From Streptomonospora alba (lineage in GTDB: Bacteria > Actinomycetota > Actinomycetes > Streptosporangiales > Streptosporangiaceae), in assembly GCF_000826685.1 (NCBI RefSeq), contig NZ_JROO01000016.1, forward strand, positions 1 through 64,000: a DNA stretch of 64,000 bases, read 5' to 3'. Under the pieces are notes generated by a model. That model did no database searches. It saw only the letters and a list, made by a program, of their open reading frames with translations, and was not told the DNA's origin. Within the stretch, counting starts at the first letter, position 1. Each line of letters begins with the position of its first letter. Below are positions 1-8,595 of this stretch, piece after piece. The translations under genes were made by a program, and so were the position numbers.

Positions 1-82
1 GTGGACCGTCCGCCGCCACCGGCGCGACGATGCGATGGTGGCCACGTTGAGCTGTAGGAACGGTGAAGGCAGAGGTAAGGCG

Positions 83-757
83 ATGAACGAAGAACACAAG
101 ACGGACGGCGGCGACATGTCGCGCCGTATCGCTCAACGCCGGTCGGAGTTGGGGTTGACGCGAGACGAGGTGGCCGAGCACGCCGGCATGGACCCCGGCT
201 ACGTGCGATACCTGGAGGAGCACCCGGCGCGCTTGAGCCGGGAATCGCTGTACCGGCTGTCGCAGGCGCTGCGCACGTCCCCTGACCACCTGCTGGGCGC
301 CGACACCGACACCCCGCCCGGTGCCGCCTCCACCGCCGTGGCCGAACCGCAGCTCCGCACGCTCTCCGCCGACGAGTGCCGGGAGCTGATCGGTCCCGGC
401 GGCGTCGGCCGCGTGGCGTTCGCCGAGGCCGCCGGCGCCGCTCCGACCGTTCTTCCGGTCAACTACGGCCTCAGCGACGACGCGGTGGTCTTCCGCACCG
501 CCTCCCACGGGATCATCGCCCGCAACGCCTCCGGGCCGATGAGCTTCCAGGTCGACCGGCTCGACGACACCATGAGCGAGGGCTGGAGCGTACTCGTGGC
601 GGGGCGCGCCCGCATCGTCGAGGACGCGGCCGAACTGGCCGCCCTGCGCGAGCACCATTCCCTGCGCCCGTGGGCGGGCGGCGACCGCGAAGCCTGGGTC
701 CGCATCGAGGCCGAACAGATCACCGGCCGCCGCGTCGGCGGACGCACCTCCGGCTGA
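83..757 (+). CDS. XRE-type HTH fused to a PPOX-like FMN-binding domain
   Basis: The 224-residue product has an XRE-like helix-turn-helix at about residues 12-70 (SRRIAQRRSELGLTRDEVAE onward) and, after a short linker, a pyridoxamine-5'-phosphate-oxidase-like split-barrel domain at about 85-215, which opens with LSADECRELI and GVGRVAF. Such HTH-PPOX fusions are common in actinomycetes; the barrel probably binds FMN or another flavin and the HTH suggests a redox or cofactor-responsive regulator. I chose ATG 83 over the in-frame ATG 35 because AGAGGTAAGG lies just upstream and the extra 16 residues are not HTH-like. It stands alone; a strong hairpin follows at 980. The role is inferred from domains only. 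Confidence 0.85.
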   Translation: MNEEHKTDGGDMSRRIAQRRSELGLTRDEVAEHAGMDPGYVRYLEEHPARLSRESLYRLSQALRTSPDHLLGADTDTPPGAASTAVAEPQLRTLSADECRELIGPGGVGRVAFAEAAGAAPTVLPVNYGLSDDAVVFRTASHGIIARNASGPMSFQVDRLDDTMSEGWSVLVAGRARIVEDAAELAALREHHSLRPWAGGDREAWVRIEAEQITGRRVGGRTSG

Positions 758-1314
758 TGTGGAGCGCCCTCCTGGCGCCGGTGAACAACCCGTCCATGGA
801 CGACCGCCTCATCATGGCGCTGACCACGGTCGGCCCCGCCCGCCCTGATCCACGCGGGCGACACCGCCGGCCCCGGCCGCGGGTGGGCCGACCTGGCCGC
901 CGTCCGCCGCCGCCCGGCCCTGCGCAAAGGCCGGATCCGCCGGGCGGAGGCTCCGTCCGCGTCCGTCCGGCACGCGCGAGCGGCCCCGCAATGCGCTTGC
1001 GGGGCCGCGGCGTGTCCGCACGATTCGCGCTGCCGGCCGGTATCCGCCATGACCGGTGTGCGGCCTGTGCCACGCCCTACCGGCACCCCGATCCGCCTGC
1101 GGCCGGCGCCGATCACATCGGCTCCATCGCTGCCGGCGGCCCGCACCCCGGTCCGAATGGGCCGCGGGCTTCGCAGGAGCGACGTCGTCGGCCGGAGAAG
1201 TCACGGGCTGCTCTCGGTGAACAGGTCCCGATCGCCGGTAGGGCGAAACAGCGCCGCCTGCCCACGACGGGAACAGGCGTTGCGTCCCCTACACGACGCG
1301 CCGACAATGCCGTC
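758..1314. other. Gene-poor stretch
   Basis: No convincing gene. Short G/C3-biased pieces around 797-970 could be remnants of a decayed gene but form no continuous frame. It holds one strong hairpin, listed separately. Confidence 0.5.
980..1008. terminator. Hairpin, 12-bp perfect stem
   Basis: GCGGCCCCGCAA (980-991) pairs exactly with TTGCGGGGCCGC (997-1008) around a 5-nt loop. There is no U-tract, as is usual for actinomycete terminators. It may end the HTH-PPOX transcript. Confidence 0.65.
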
Positions 1315-1905
1315 GTGGCCTCTCCTTCCCGCCCCCTCCTGGCGTTGCGCCTCGCCGCACTCGCCATCGACGGTGCCGTGATCTGCGGCTATGCCGCCGT
1401 CCTGTTCGCCACCACTATGGCGGTGTACCGCACCACTGCGGGCGGGGTCCCCGACCTCTTTTCCACCGTCGGTGTGGCGGGAGCCCACGGCCTCGCGTTC
1501 GCCACACTGACGGCCCCGGTCGGCCTCTACCTCTTCGGAACGGAGGCGGTACATCAGGCCACGGTCGGCAAACGTATAGCGGGCGTCGCGATCGCCTCAC
1601 ATACCGGGCGACGTGCCGGCGTAGGCGCCGTGGCCGTGCGAACCATCGCGAAGCTCGCACCCTGGGAGCTGGCTCACTGGGCGGTGTTCCGCACCGTCTA
1701 CCACGAGGAGCACCTGGGCCATTCGCCGCCCGGCATCGTTTTCGCGGCGCTGTGCGGGGCCAACATCCTTCTCGTGGCCTATGTGGCAGTGGTGCTACTC
1801 ACCCGGGGACGGCGGGGACCACACGACTATCTCGCCCGGACCGCGGTCGCGCGGGCCGCAGCCCCGCAAGCGCGTGGCACGACGTGCGCGACCGGCTTCG
1901 ACTGA
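1315..1905 (+). CDS. RDD family membrane protein
   Basis: The 196-residue product starts MASPSRPLLALRLAALAIDG, and the RLAALAIDG part matches the R-x(n)-D opening of the RDD family. Later features are VGKRIAGVAIAS and LTRGRRGPHDYLARTAVA, both typical of RDD proteins. About four hydrophobic segments are visible (residues ~12-35, 55-75, 118-135, 142-165). RDD proteins are membrane proteins of mostly unknown, sometimes ion-transport-related, function. The frame is open far upstream but the upstream translation is low-complexity Arg/Pro, so I start at GTG 1315; no clear ribosome binding site is visible and the start is uncertain. Confidence 0.75.
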   Translation: MASPSRPLLALRLAALAIDGAVICGYAAVLFATTMAVYRTTAGGVPDLFSTVGVAGAHGLAFATLTAPVGLYLFGTEAVHQATVGKRIAGVAIASHTGRRAGVGAVAVRTIAKLAPWELAHWAVFRTVYHEEHLGHSPPGIVFAALCGANILLVAYVAVVLLTRGRRGPHDYLARTAVARAAAPQARGTTCATGFD

Positions 1906-2113
1906 GTCGGATTCGTGGTCTCGCGACACATCGCGCGGTCAGGTCGAGGCCGCCGACTCCGAAACGGGAGATGCCCCGGCCTCCCTTCCGCATCCTCGCC
2001 GGAGCGATCATGCTCGGCCGGGTCGTGCCGACTGTGGGCGGCCACCTCTCGACCGCGCTGGGCCTACCCATGTCCCTCGCGCCGGCCCCGATGGCCGCTT
2101 GCAGCTGGGCACG

Positions 2114-2290
2114 ATGAAGCGGGCGGTGAATCCGCAGTCCCTGATCGCCGCGGCCGGGACGGCCGCAGCGCTGGTGCCCATGGAGGTGTGGGCGCTGCGG
2201 GCCGAGCGACCGGCAGCTGCTCTTACTCGGCCTGGTCGCGCTCGGTGTCGCGCTGGGGCCGTTCGCCGCCCGCAAGGGGCGGACCCCAGC
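2114..2290 (+). pseudogene. Possible frameshifted small membrane protein gene
   Basis: From ATG 2114 the frame reads MKRAVNPQSLIAAAGTAAAL and VPMEVWALRAER, a plausible first membrane segment, and then turns into Arg/Pro-rich noise. One extra base near 2208-2211 would join it to the frame reading RQLLLLGLVALGVALGPFAA followed by RKGR, a second membrane segment with strong G/C3 bias. The second frame then runs on antisense to the MerR-like gene, so the true 3' end is unknown. This may be a decayed gene, a sequencing error or chance. Confidence 0.25.
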
Positions 2291-2393
2291 CCCTGCGTCG
2301 GCCCTGATCCGCGCGCCGATCCGGGAACCGGCGTCCGACCGCCCATGTCCGGACCTGGAGCACCGCCCGCCTGCACCCGGCCGCGGCGGGGTC

Positions 2394-2714
2394 TCACTCC
2401 GGCGGGTCGGTTCCCCGCATCTCCTCGTTGATCCGCCGGGCCTCCTCCAACTGGTCCTGCAGGATCACGATCTTGCATGCCGCCTCGACCGGCGTGCCCT
2501 CATCGACCAACTCCCGCGCCCGGGCCGCGATGCGCAGCTGATACCGGGAGAAGCGCCGGTGCCCGCCCGCCGAGCGCAGCGGCTCGATCAGCCCGGCCTC
2601 GCCCAGGGCGCGCAGGAACGCCGGCGTCGTGCCGACCAGCTCCGCGGCCCGGCCCATGGTGTAGGCGGGAAAGTCGTCGTCATCAAGCCGGTCATCGGCG
2701 TCGGAACCGGTCAC
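2394..2714 (-). CDS. Small MerR-type HTH regulator
   Basis: The 106-residue product has a MerR-like winged helix at about residues 17-70 (YTMGRAAELVGTTPAFLRAL, then GLIEPLRSAGGHRRFSRYQL) followed by a short helical tail (VILQDQLEEARRINEEMRG) likely used for dimerisation. It lacks any effector-binding domain, like the short MerR-like regulators common in Streptomyces and relatives. Start GTG 2714 follows GACGAGG. The long upstream region contains a 73-bp direct repeat rich in GTAC that could hold its targets; that link is only a guess. Confidence 0.8.
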   Translation of the reverse strand: MTGSDADDRLDDDDFPAYTMGRAAELVGTTPAFLRALGEAGLIEPLRSAGGHRRFSRYQLRIAARARELVDEGTPVEAACKIVILQDQLEEARRINEEMRGTDPPE

Positions 2715-3005
2715 AGCACCTCGTCAACGTCTCTGTGAGCACGTCGAGGGCCCCGGCGCCGCTGCGGCGCCGGGGCCCGAGAGTTCAACACCATCTACGT
2801 ACCGGCCCCAGCAGGGCCGATCTGCCGATTCCCGTCGAACCTACTGCACCGGGAATGCGGGGATCGCGGTTGTCTGACCGTGGACCACCTTCTTTCGAAC
2901 CAGGGTCCTGCGGTACCCGCGCGGCGACGTTCCTCACGCGGGCGATCCTGATGGCATCTGCTCCTCTCGTCCTCACAACCTGCAACTACATCTACTGCAC
3001 TGCTA

Positions 3006-3078
3006 TGTACCGCGTACTGCTGTACTACCGGCCCCCGGCGCCTTACCGCACGTGCGCGCCGGTCGAGCCGACCTGCTC
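3006..3078 (+). repeat. 73-bp direct repeat, copy 1
   Basis: Bases 3006-3078 recur at 3269-3341 with a single mismatch (G at 3019 versus T at 3282). The unit begins TGTACCGCGTAC and ends GAGCCGACCTGCTC. The sequence just before each copy is also similar (TACTGCACTGC versus TACTGCAACTGC). The copies are 263 bp apart in the same orientation. Confidence 0.95.
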
Positions 3079-3268
3079 TTCCTGCTGCGGCCTCCCCCTA
3101 CAGGGCGGGACGCCGGTGGTGCACCTGCACTTCGTTCATTCCACCTGAGGTGGTCCTGCCAGGCGGCCTCCGGACGCGTTCTCGATACCTCATCCAGCGC
3201 CGGGACGCCCTTGTGCACTGCTGCTCCCCCCGTGGCGGCGGGAAGCCTCCTTCGGTACTGCAACTGCG

Positions 3269-3341
3269 TGTACCGCGTACTTCTGTACTACCGGCCCCCG
3301 GCGCCTTACCGCACGTGCGCGCCGGTCGAGCCGACCTGCTC
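3269..3341 (+). repeat. 73-bp direct repeat, copy 2
   Basis: Second copy of the unit at 3006-3078, 72 of 73 bases identical. Confidence 0.95.
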
Positions 3342-3613
3342 CGCCGGTTCCTACCGGCGGGTCCTCTGCAGCCCGTCTGCTCGGCTACGACAGAAAAATT
3401 AGCAGCAACTCCCACTCATGTCTACTCCGGCCACTACAGCTTTTCGCGTGTCGCGCGGCCATGAACCCTCTCCTGCCGCAGACCGGCGTATCAACCCGCC
3501 CGGACCAGTCCCGGGTCCCGGCGAGGTGGAGGGACGCGAGTCCGCCGCCGGCTTCCACGTCCGCGCTGCCTGTTGTCCTGCCGTCGCCGTGCGAGCGGCC
3601 GTCTCGGGCGAGT

Positions 3614-4627
3614 TCAGCCGTCGGATCGGGAGCGGGCGATCTGGGCGTTCAACTCGGCCCCGAGCAACACCGCCAGTGCGGTCACATACAGGAACAACAA
3701 GGCCGCGGCAGGCGCCGCCAATACGCCATAAGCGGCGTTGCCCGCGATCACCAGCGACATGAACAACCGCAGCGCCATGCTGCCACCCAGCCACAGCAGC
3801 ATCGCGAGCACCGCACCGGGCACCTCGCGCCGCCAGCGGGCGCGTACCGGGGTCGCAGCACGGTAGAGGGCGACCAGCAGCCCTGTGCAGAGCACGATCA
3901 GAACGGGCCAGTAGCCCACACTGACCAGCGGCCCGACGACCGGACGGGCGTCTGCGGGTGTGGCGGCGAGGATCCAGTCCGGAGTCGCGACCAGCAGCGG
4001 CAGCACGAGCGCTCCGGCGCCCAGCGCTCCCAGGTAGAGGGCGAAGGCCAGCGCCCGCGCTCGAAGCGCCGGGCGGAGATCGTGCATCCCATACGCGATG
4101 GTGATGGCGTTGACGTAGGTGTTCATCGCCGCCGAACCGCTCCACAGCGCGAGCAGGAAGCCGGCCGAGACGATCTCGCCGCGTCCGTGGCGCAGCACAT
4201 CGGCCAGGACCGGGTCGATGACCTCCTCAACGGCGGAGGGCGCAAGGACATGCCCGGCCACCGTCAGGATCCAGGCCTCGACCTCGCTCACCGTACCCGC
4301 GCCGAACAGCGGGGGCAGATACCCGATGGCGGCCACCAACACCAGCAGCAAGGGGGTCAGCGAAAGCAGCGCCCAGAACCCGGCCTCGGCCGCCAGCCCG
4401 AGAACCCGGTCCGCCCAAGCCCGGCCGAGGGTCCCGGCAGCCAACTGCCGCACCCGACGCGCCGCCTCGCCCAACAGGCGAGCGGCTCCGTGGCCGGAGC
4501 GCTTCCCGGCGGCCGCCATGGGTGCGGTGCCATCCGGCTGCGCACGGGGCGTCGGCAGGGGCGGTGCCGTGGCGGGTCCTTCGCCGTCACCTGGGCCGTG
4601 GTGGTTGAACCAACGCAGATTCGGCAT
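3614..4627 (-). CDS. YihY/BrkB-type inner membrane protein
   Basis: The 337-residue product belongs to the YihY/virulence-factor-BrkB family. After a polar N-terminus of about 65 residues come the family hallmarks: DRVLGLAAEAGFWALLSLTP near 70, then about six membrane segments, the GSAAMNTYVNAITIAYGMHD region near 160-185, and the C-terminal AAPAAALLFLYVTALAVLLG AELNAQIA segment. These proteins are integral membrane proteins of unclear function; some were once mislabelled as ribonuclease BN. The frame is open far upstream, but ATG 4627 (MPNLRWFNHHG) is the first start where the translation looks like protein. It stands alone. Confidence 0.85.
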   Translation of the reverse strand: MPNLRWFNHHGPGDGEGPATAPPLPTPRAQPDGTAPMAAAGKRSGHGAARLLGEAARRVRQLAAGTLGRAWADRVLGLAAEAGFWALLSLTPLLLVLVAAIGYLPPLFGAGTVSEVEAWILTVAGHVLAPSAVEEVIDPVLADVLRHGRGEIVSAGFLLALWSGSAAMNTYVNAITIAYGMHDLRPALRARALAFALYLGALGAGALVLPLLVATPDWILAATPADARPVVGPLVSVGYWPVLIVLCTGLLVALYRAATPVRARWRREVPGAVLAMLLWLGGSMALRLFMSLVIAGNAAYGVLAAPAAALLFLYVTALAVLLGAELNAQIARSRSDG

Positions 4628-5343
4628 GGCGTAGTCCCTGACGGAAGCCGGCGTGGCGGGGCACCTCGGGTCGGGGATGTCGTCGGTACCGGGTAACCGC
4701 GATTCTACGCCGTGGCGATCGCCCCGGCATGACCGCGAACCACAGCGCCCTCGCGGCCGGAAGCGCGGTCCGCGGGGAGCGCCCCGGCCCTGCAGCCGCA
4801 TCACGCGCTTCCCCGGATTCGGAATCTGCAGGCGGAGTGATCCCTGGACTCGGGCAAAGGCCTGCATGCGCCCTGCCCCCGCATCGCGCGGGCAGGGCGC
4901 ATGTCGCGTGGTCACACCGTGATCAACCCGAGGCACGGCCTCGACCTCTCCACCGCCCCCGTGCCCGACCGCGACACGTAGTCGCAGCTCAGCACGGCTC
5001 CAGCGGCCATACGTGCCATGCGAATTCTGCTGGACCTCGGTTGTCGGCGCGGTCAGCCCGGCGTGGCGCACTGACCGCGCCGCCGAAGGTCGCAGCAAGG
5101 CACCGCAGCCCGAGGTGATCCCTGTTTTGAGACCCCGGTGCGCGCGGGCCTGACGGCGCCGGGTGTGGTTCGGTTCACCGATTTCGCCCAGGCCCCGGTC
5201 CACGGCAACGATCGTGCAACCGGTCTCCGTCGGATGCAGGACCCTTCACGAACCGATCAGGTCACATACGGATCCGAGCGGACGCGCGTTCTGAGGGCGG
5301 GTACGTGGAACGGAGACTGCCGTTTCCACGCGGGTACGTCGGA
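4628..5343. other. Gene-free stretch
   Basis: No convincing gene on either strand between the start of the YihY/BrkB gene and the end of the ice-binding-like gene. Short G/C3-biased pieces (for example 4918-4980) may be remnants. It contains one strong hairpin at 4866-4902. Confidence 0.5.
4866..4902. terminator. Hairpin, 13-bp perfect stem
   Basis: ATGCGCCCTGCCC (4866-4878) pairs with GGGCAGGGCGCAT (4890-4902) around an 11-nt loop. It lies about 440 bases past the stop of the ice-binding-like gene, so it may terminate that transcript or belong to a lost gene. Confidence 0.6.
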
Positions 5344-6249
5344 TTAATAGCCATCCCTGTGGCCATAACCGCCGTTCCCGTATCCGTCGCCGTTACCGTC
5401 GCCGTTACCGTCGCCGTTCCCGTTACCGTTACCGTTACCGTCGCCGTTCCCGTTCCCGTTCCCGTCGCCGTTCCCGTTCCCGTTCCCGTCGCCGTTCCCG
5501 TTCCCGTCGTCGTCGCAGTCAGCCCTCTGGATCACATTGTTGTCGAGCGTGACTTCACCGTTGCGCGCCAGCAGACGACCGTCGACCGTGGCACCGGTGT
5601 TCGCGCTGATCGAGGTCAGGGCGAGGACGTTGCCCACGAATGTGGAGTTCGTTCCCAGTGTCGCCGAACTCCCGACTTGCCAGAAGACATTGCATGCCTG
5701 GGCACCGTTGATCAGGTTGACGTCACTGGCCGACCCGGTGATGAGTGTGGAGCCGATCTGGAAAATGAAGGCGGCGTCGGGGTCCCCCTGGGCGTCAAGC
5801 GTCACCGTTCCGGTCAGTCCGAGCGACGAACTCGCTTCGTAGACCCCGGGAGTCAACGTCTGCCCCCCGAGATCACCGGAGACGCTCGCGGTGGCGGGAC
5901 GCCCAGCGGCGTCGTTGTACGCCGTGGTCAGATCGGACTGGGCCTGGAGAGCGACGGCGTCCGCGATGTGCGTCGATCCGGTGACGGTGCCCGGAGGAAA
6001 CCCGGTCACAGCGGTACCGGGGTGGACTCCCAGATCTCCCGCGACGGTGCTGGGCCCGGTGTTGGTGACGGCTTGACCGGCCAGGACCGCGAAACTGTCC
6101 GCGGTACCGAGGTCTACCGGTGCCGGTTGCGCTCGTGCGCCGGTCGAACCGAGGCCCAGCGTAGCCAGGACCAGCATGAGGACGAATCCGGCTGCCACCA
6201 AGGGAGAAGAGGGCGACAATCGAAAGGCAGGCGCAAAGACAGGTCTCAT
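5344..6249 (-). CDS. Secreted ice-binding-like protein (DUF3494) with Gly-Asn/Asp repeat tail
   Basis: The 301-residue product starts with a signal peptide (about 1-40, hydrophobic core LVAAGFVLMLVLATLGLG, probable cleavage after ARA). Residues about 45-240 match the DUF3494 ice-binding beta-solenoid: LGTADSFAVLAGQAVTNTGP, GDLGVHPGTAVTGFPPGTV, LGGQTLTPGVYEASSSLGLT, DAAFIFQIGSTLITGSASDV and WQVGSSATLGTNSTFVGNVL. The last ~60 residues are Gly-Asn/Gly-Asp repeats ending in GYGNGGYGHRDGY, with no sortase motif. Start ATG 6249 follows AGAGGA. Known members bind ice or act as adhesins; many homologues in mesophiles have no tested ice activity. The tail is an acidic, possibly calcium-binding, low-complexity spacer (inference). 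Confidence 0.9.
   Translation of the reverse strand: MRPVFAPAFRLSPSSPLVAAGFVLMLVLATLGLGSTGARAQPAPVDLGTADSFAVLAGQAVTNTGPSTVAGDLGVHPGTAVTGFPPGTVTGSTHIADAVALQAQSDLTTAYNDAAGRPATASVSGDLGGQTLTPGVYEASSSLGLTGTVTLDAQGDPDAAFIFQIGSTLITGSASDVNLINGAQACNVFWQVGSSATLGTNSTFVGNVLALTSISANTGATVDGRLLARNGEVTLDNNVIQRADCDDDGNGNGDGNGNGNGDGNGNGNGDGNGNGNGNGDGNGDGNGDGYGNGGYGHRDGY
5374..5515. repeat. Hexamer tandem array coding for the Gly-Asn/Asp tail
   Basis: On the + strand this is a run of GTTCCC, GTTACC and GTCGCC hexamers. Read on the - strand these encode Gly-Asn and Gly-Asp pairs. Such arrays change length by slippage, so the tail is likely to vary among strains. Confidence 0.9.
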
Positions 6250-7235
6250 ACGGGGACATCCTCTCTAAATTTGACATACGACCGGAAAACGGGAATCAAC
6301 ATGGACCGCCCCCGGTCATCCATTATCGGTCCTTCGGTAACGCCAGGACAGATCAGAGCCCCGGGACGGAGCCGCAGAGCTGTCCACAAGAAGGGACCGT
6401 ACACAGCCAACCGGAGAAATCCGATCCGAACCGCCGAGGCGATCCAATGAGAACCGCGCGCCCCGCACCTGTTTTGTCAATGATCATCAATGTGTGAATC
6501 TGGGGCGGTTTGGGTCGACCCACCATGAAATCGTGGGATCAGCGCCTGAGCGACGCCCTACGGATTTCGGACCATGCTTTGCGCTGCGGAAACGCGGGAA
6601 CCGCTCGGGCGACCCGGTCCGCCGGTCATTACGGCTGTCGGCTCTGCCGGGCCGCCCGAGTCGAGGTCGAACCCGACCGCATCACCGGCCTCGATCCGGT
6701 CGCGGCGCCGTGGTCTCCCTCGTACCCCGAAGCGATACAGGTCCGTGCCTTCGTTCTTCCGCGACGAGAGCCGCTTCATCGCCTTCCCGGAAACGGCCGC
6801 GCCCCGGCTCGACGGCCGCCCCGCGGCCACCGTGGTGGACGTGGTCGGCGCGCTCCCACTCGGCCGACGCCTCTCCTCCCCGCTGACGCACCGGCCCGGC
6901 GGCTCCTGCTGTGACCCCGGCACCGCCGGCGCCCGCCCGGTCGACCGGGATCCCCAGCGCCCCCGGCGACGAGGACGAGGGCGGCAACGTTCGACTCGCC
7001 GCCCCGCTGGACGCTGGGCACGTCGAGCGGCGATGGGATGCACATCCGCCCTTGACCTCCACTCGGCTCCAATTTAGTTTGACCCGAGCACAAAGTATTA
7101 CCTGCGTCACAATGCCAGTGCTCCGCGTCGCCGGAGCAACCCGTGTGCGCGAACCGGCGCCCCTCCTCGGCCGCACCCAGTCCACCGATACGTCCGACGA
7201 ACGACGGTACGACGCCACGAGCACGAAGGGCACCC
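6250..7235. other. Gene-poor stretch with promoter for the sugar ABC operon
   Basis: Nearly 1 kb without a convincing gene. A frame at about 6740-6900 (+) is strongly G/C3-biased (SVPSFFRDESRFIAFPE and onward) but has no recognisable start or family, and may be a gene remnant. 6470-6500 is A/T-rich (TTTTGTCAATGATCATCAAT). A good promoter sits at 7052-7080. Confidence 0.5.
7052..7080 (+). promoter_or_regulatory. Predicted vegetative promoter
   Basis: TTGACC (7052-7057), a 17-bp spacer and TAGTTT (7075-7080). The spacing is ideal for a HrdB-type sigma factor. It lies 155 bp before the solute-binding lipoprotein gene and should drive the ABC/GH5 operon. Confidence 0.55.
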
Positions 7236-8531
7236 ATGGCAAGGGAACTCTCCCGCCGCGGCCTGTTCTCCGCAGGATCGGCCGCTTCGCTCTCCCTGCT
7301 GCTGTCCGGTTGCGGGTTCGGCATCGGCAGCTCCCGGACGAGCACAGGAGCCACGATCTGGGACATCTCCACCGGTAGCGAGCAGCAGCTTCTCAACCAG
7401 ATCGCCAAACGGTTCAACGCCCGCGACGGCGGCCCGTCCGTGACCGTCCAGTACTTCCAGAACGACCCCTACAAGAACCGGCTGCGCACCTCGATGATCT
7501 CGGGGACGCCGCCTGAGGTGTTCTACAACTGGGGCGGCGGGCAGCTCAAGGCGTTCGTCGACGCCGGCGAGGCCGCGGCCATCCCTCCGTCGGTCGGCAC
7601 CGACCGCTACTTTCCGTCGGTCATGGACGCGGTCACCTTCGACGGGCGGATCTACAGCGTCCCCAAGTCGGGTACCGCGCCGAAGGTCTTCTTCTACAAC
7701 AAGGACCTCTTCGCCGAGCACGGCCTCAGCCCGCCGACCACCTGGAGCGATCTGCTCGAGGTCGTCGGTGTCCTGTCCGAGGCGGGGGTGACTCCCATCT
7801 CGCTGGCGGGGCAGAACCTGTGGACGAACATGATGTACCTGGAGTACCTCGTCAACCGTGTGGGCGGCCGGGAGCCCTTCAGGGGTATCACCGCCGGCGA
7901 GCCCGACGCCTGGTCGCACCCGGCCATCAGGCAGGCGGTCGCCATGATCCAGGAGCTCGTGGCCTCCGACGCCTTCCCGGACGGGTTCGCGGCGCTCGAT
8001 GCGGACACCAACAGGGATACCCAGCTGGTGTACTCGGGGCAGGCGGGCATGCTGCTCCAGGGCGCGTGGAACTACCAACGGTTCGTCACCGACGCCCCCG
8101 AGTTCGCTGAAGACCGCCTGGGCTGGTTCCCGTTCCCCCGTGTCGAGGGCGCGGGCGGCGACCCGGATGCGGTGGCCGGAAACCTCACCAACTTCTACGG
8201 CCTGACCAGTGCCTCGCGGAACCGGGGCCACGCGGTGGCGTTCCTCGACGAGGCGGTCATGAACGACTACATGGTCGACCGGTTGATCGGTATGGGGCTG
8301 GCGCCCCCCGTAACCGGCATCGAGGACCGGCTGGCCGAAAGCGACCGCTCCGACTGGCTGCTGTTCGTCTACCGGCTGGTCGAGGGCGCCTCCTACTTCG
8401 ACCTCTCCTGGGACCAGGCCCTGCCACCCGAAGCGGCCCAGGTGCTGCTGACGAACATGGGGCGCGTGTTCTCCCGGAACATCACTCCCGAGCAGTTCTC
8501 GCAGAACATGAACCAGACCCTGGAGCGCTGA
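7236..8531 (+). CDS. Carbohydrate ABC transporter substrate-binding lipoprotein
   Basis: The 431-residue product is a family-1 (MalE/UgpB-like) extracellular solute-binding protein. The N-terminus has SRRGLFSAG, a twin-Arg-like start, then a hydrophobic run and the lipobox LSGC with Cys26. The mature part shows the family pattern: TIWDISTGSEQQLLNQIAKR, PPEVFYNWGGGQLKAFVDAG, GRIYSVPKSGTAPKVFFYNK and YSGQAGMLLQGAWN. It binds a sugar outside the membrane and delivers it to the two permeases that follow. ATG 7236 follows GAAGGG; the frame is open further upstream but only this start gives a signal peptide. No ATPase gene is nearby, so a shared MsiK-type ATPase probably powers the importer (inference). 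The GH5 gene downstream hints at a beta-glucoside or beta-glucan oligosaccharide. Confidence 0.9.
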   Translation: MARELSRRGLFSAGSAASLSLLLSGCGFGIGSSRTSTGATIWDISTGSEQQLLNQIAKRFNARDGGPSVTVQYFQNDPYKNRLRTSMISGTPPEVFYNWGGGQLKAFVDAGEAAAIPPSVGTDRYFPSVMDAVTFDGRIYSVPKSGTAPKVFFYNKDLFAEHGLSPPTTWSDLLEVVGVLSEAGVTPISLAGQNLWTNMMYLEYLVNRVGGREPFRGITAGEPDAWSHPAIRQAVAMIQELVASDAFPDGFAALDADTNRDTQLVYSGQAGMLLQGAWNYQRFVTDAPEFAEDRLGWFPFPRVEGAGGDPDAVAGNLTNFYGLTSASRNRGHAVAFLDEAVMNDYMVDRLIGMGLAPPVTGIEDRLAESDRSDWLLFVYRLVEGASYFDLSWDQALPPEAAQVLLTNMGRVFSRNITPEQFSQNMNQTLER

Positions 8532-8595
8532 GCGCGCCCGCCCTTGCCCGGGACGGCGAGGTCCCACGCCCCTACCCCGACACAGGGGAGAGCTC

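Larger units (their letters stand above)
2715..3613. other. Gene-free stretch with long direct repeats
   Basis: About 900 bases with no credible gene on either strand. It is less G/C-biased than its surroundings and contains clustered GTAC, CTGCA and CTAC words between about 2980 and 3030 and again at 3255-3290, plus the 73-bp direct repeat listed below. It separates the MerR-like gene from the YihY/BrkB gene; both are on the - strand. Confidence 0.6.

Noticed and set aside
3006-3341. Insertion sequence ends or attachment sites
   Set aside because: The 73-bp copies are direct, not inverted, enclose no transposase or integrase, and no tRNA is adjacent.
5374-5515. CRISPR-like regular repeats
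   Set aside because: The repeats are 6 bp, contiguous, without spacers, and encode the tail of a secreted protein.
6574-7077. 167-codon + frame before the sugar ABC operon
   Set aside because: Part of it is G/C3-biased, but there is no ribosome binding site or family match, and its end runs through the promoter at 7052; at best a remnant.
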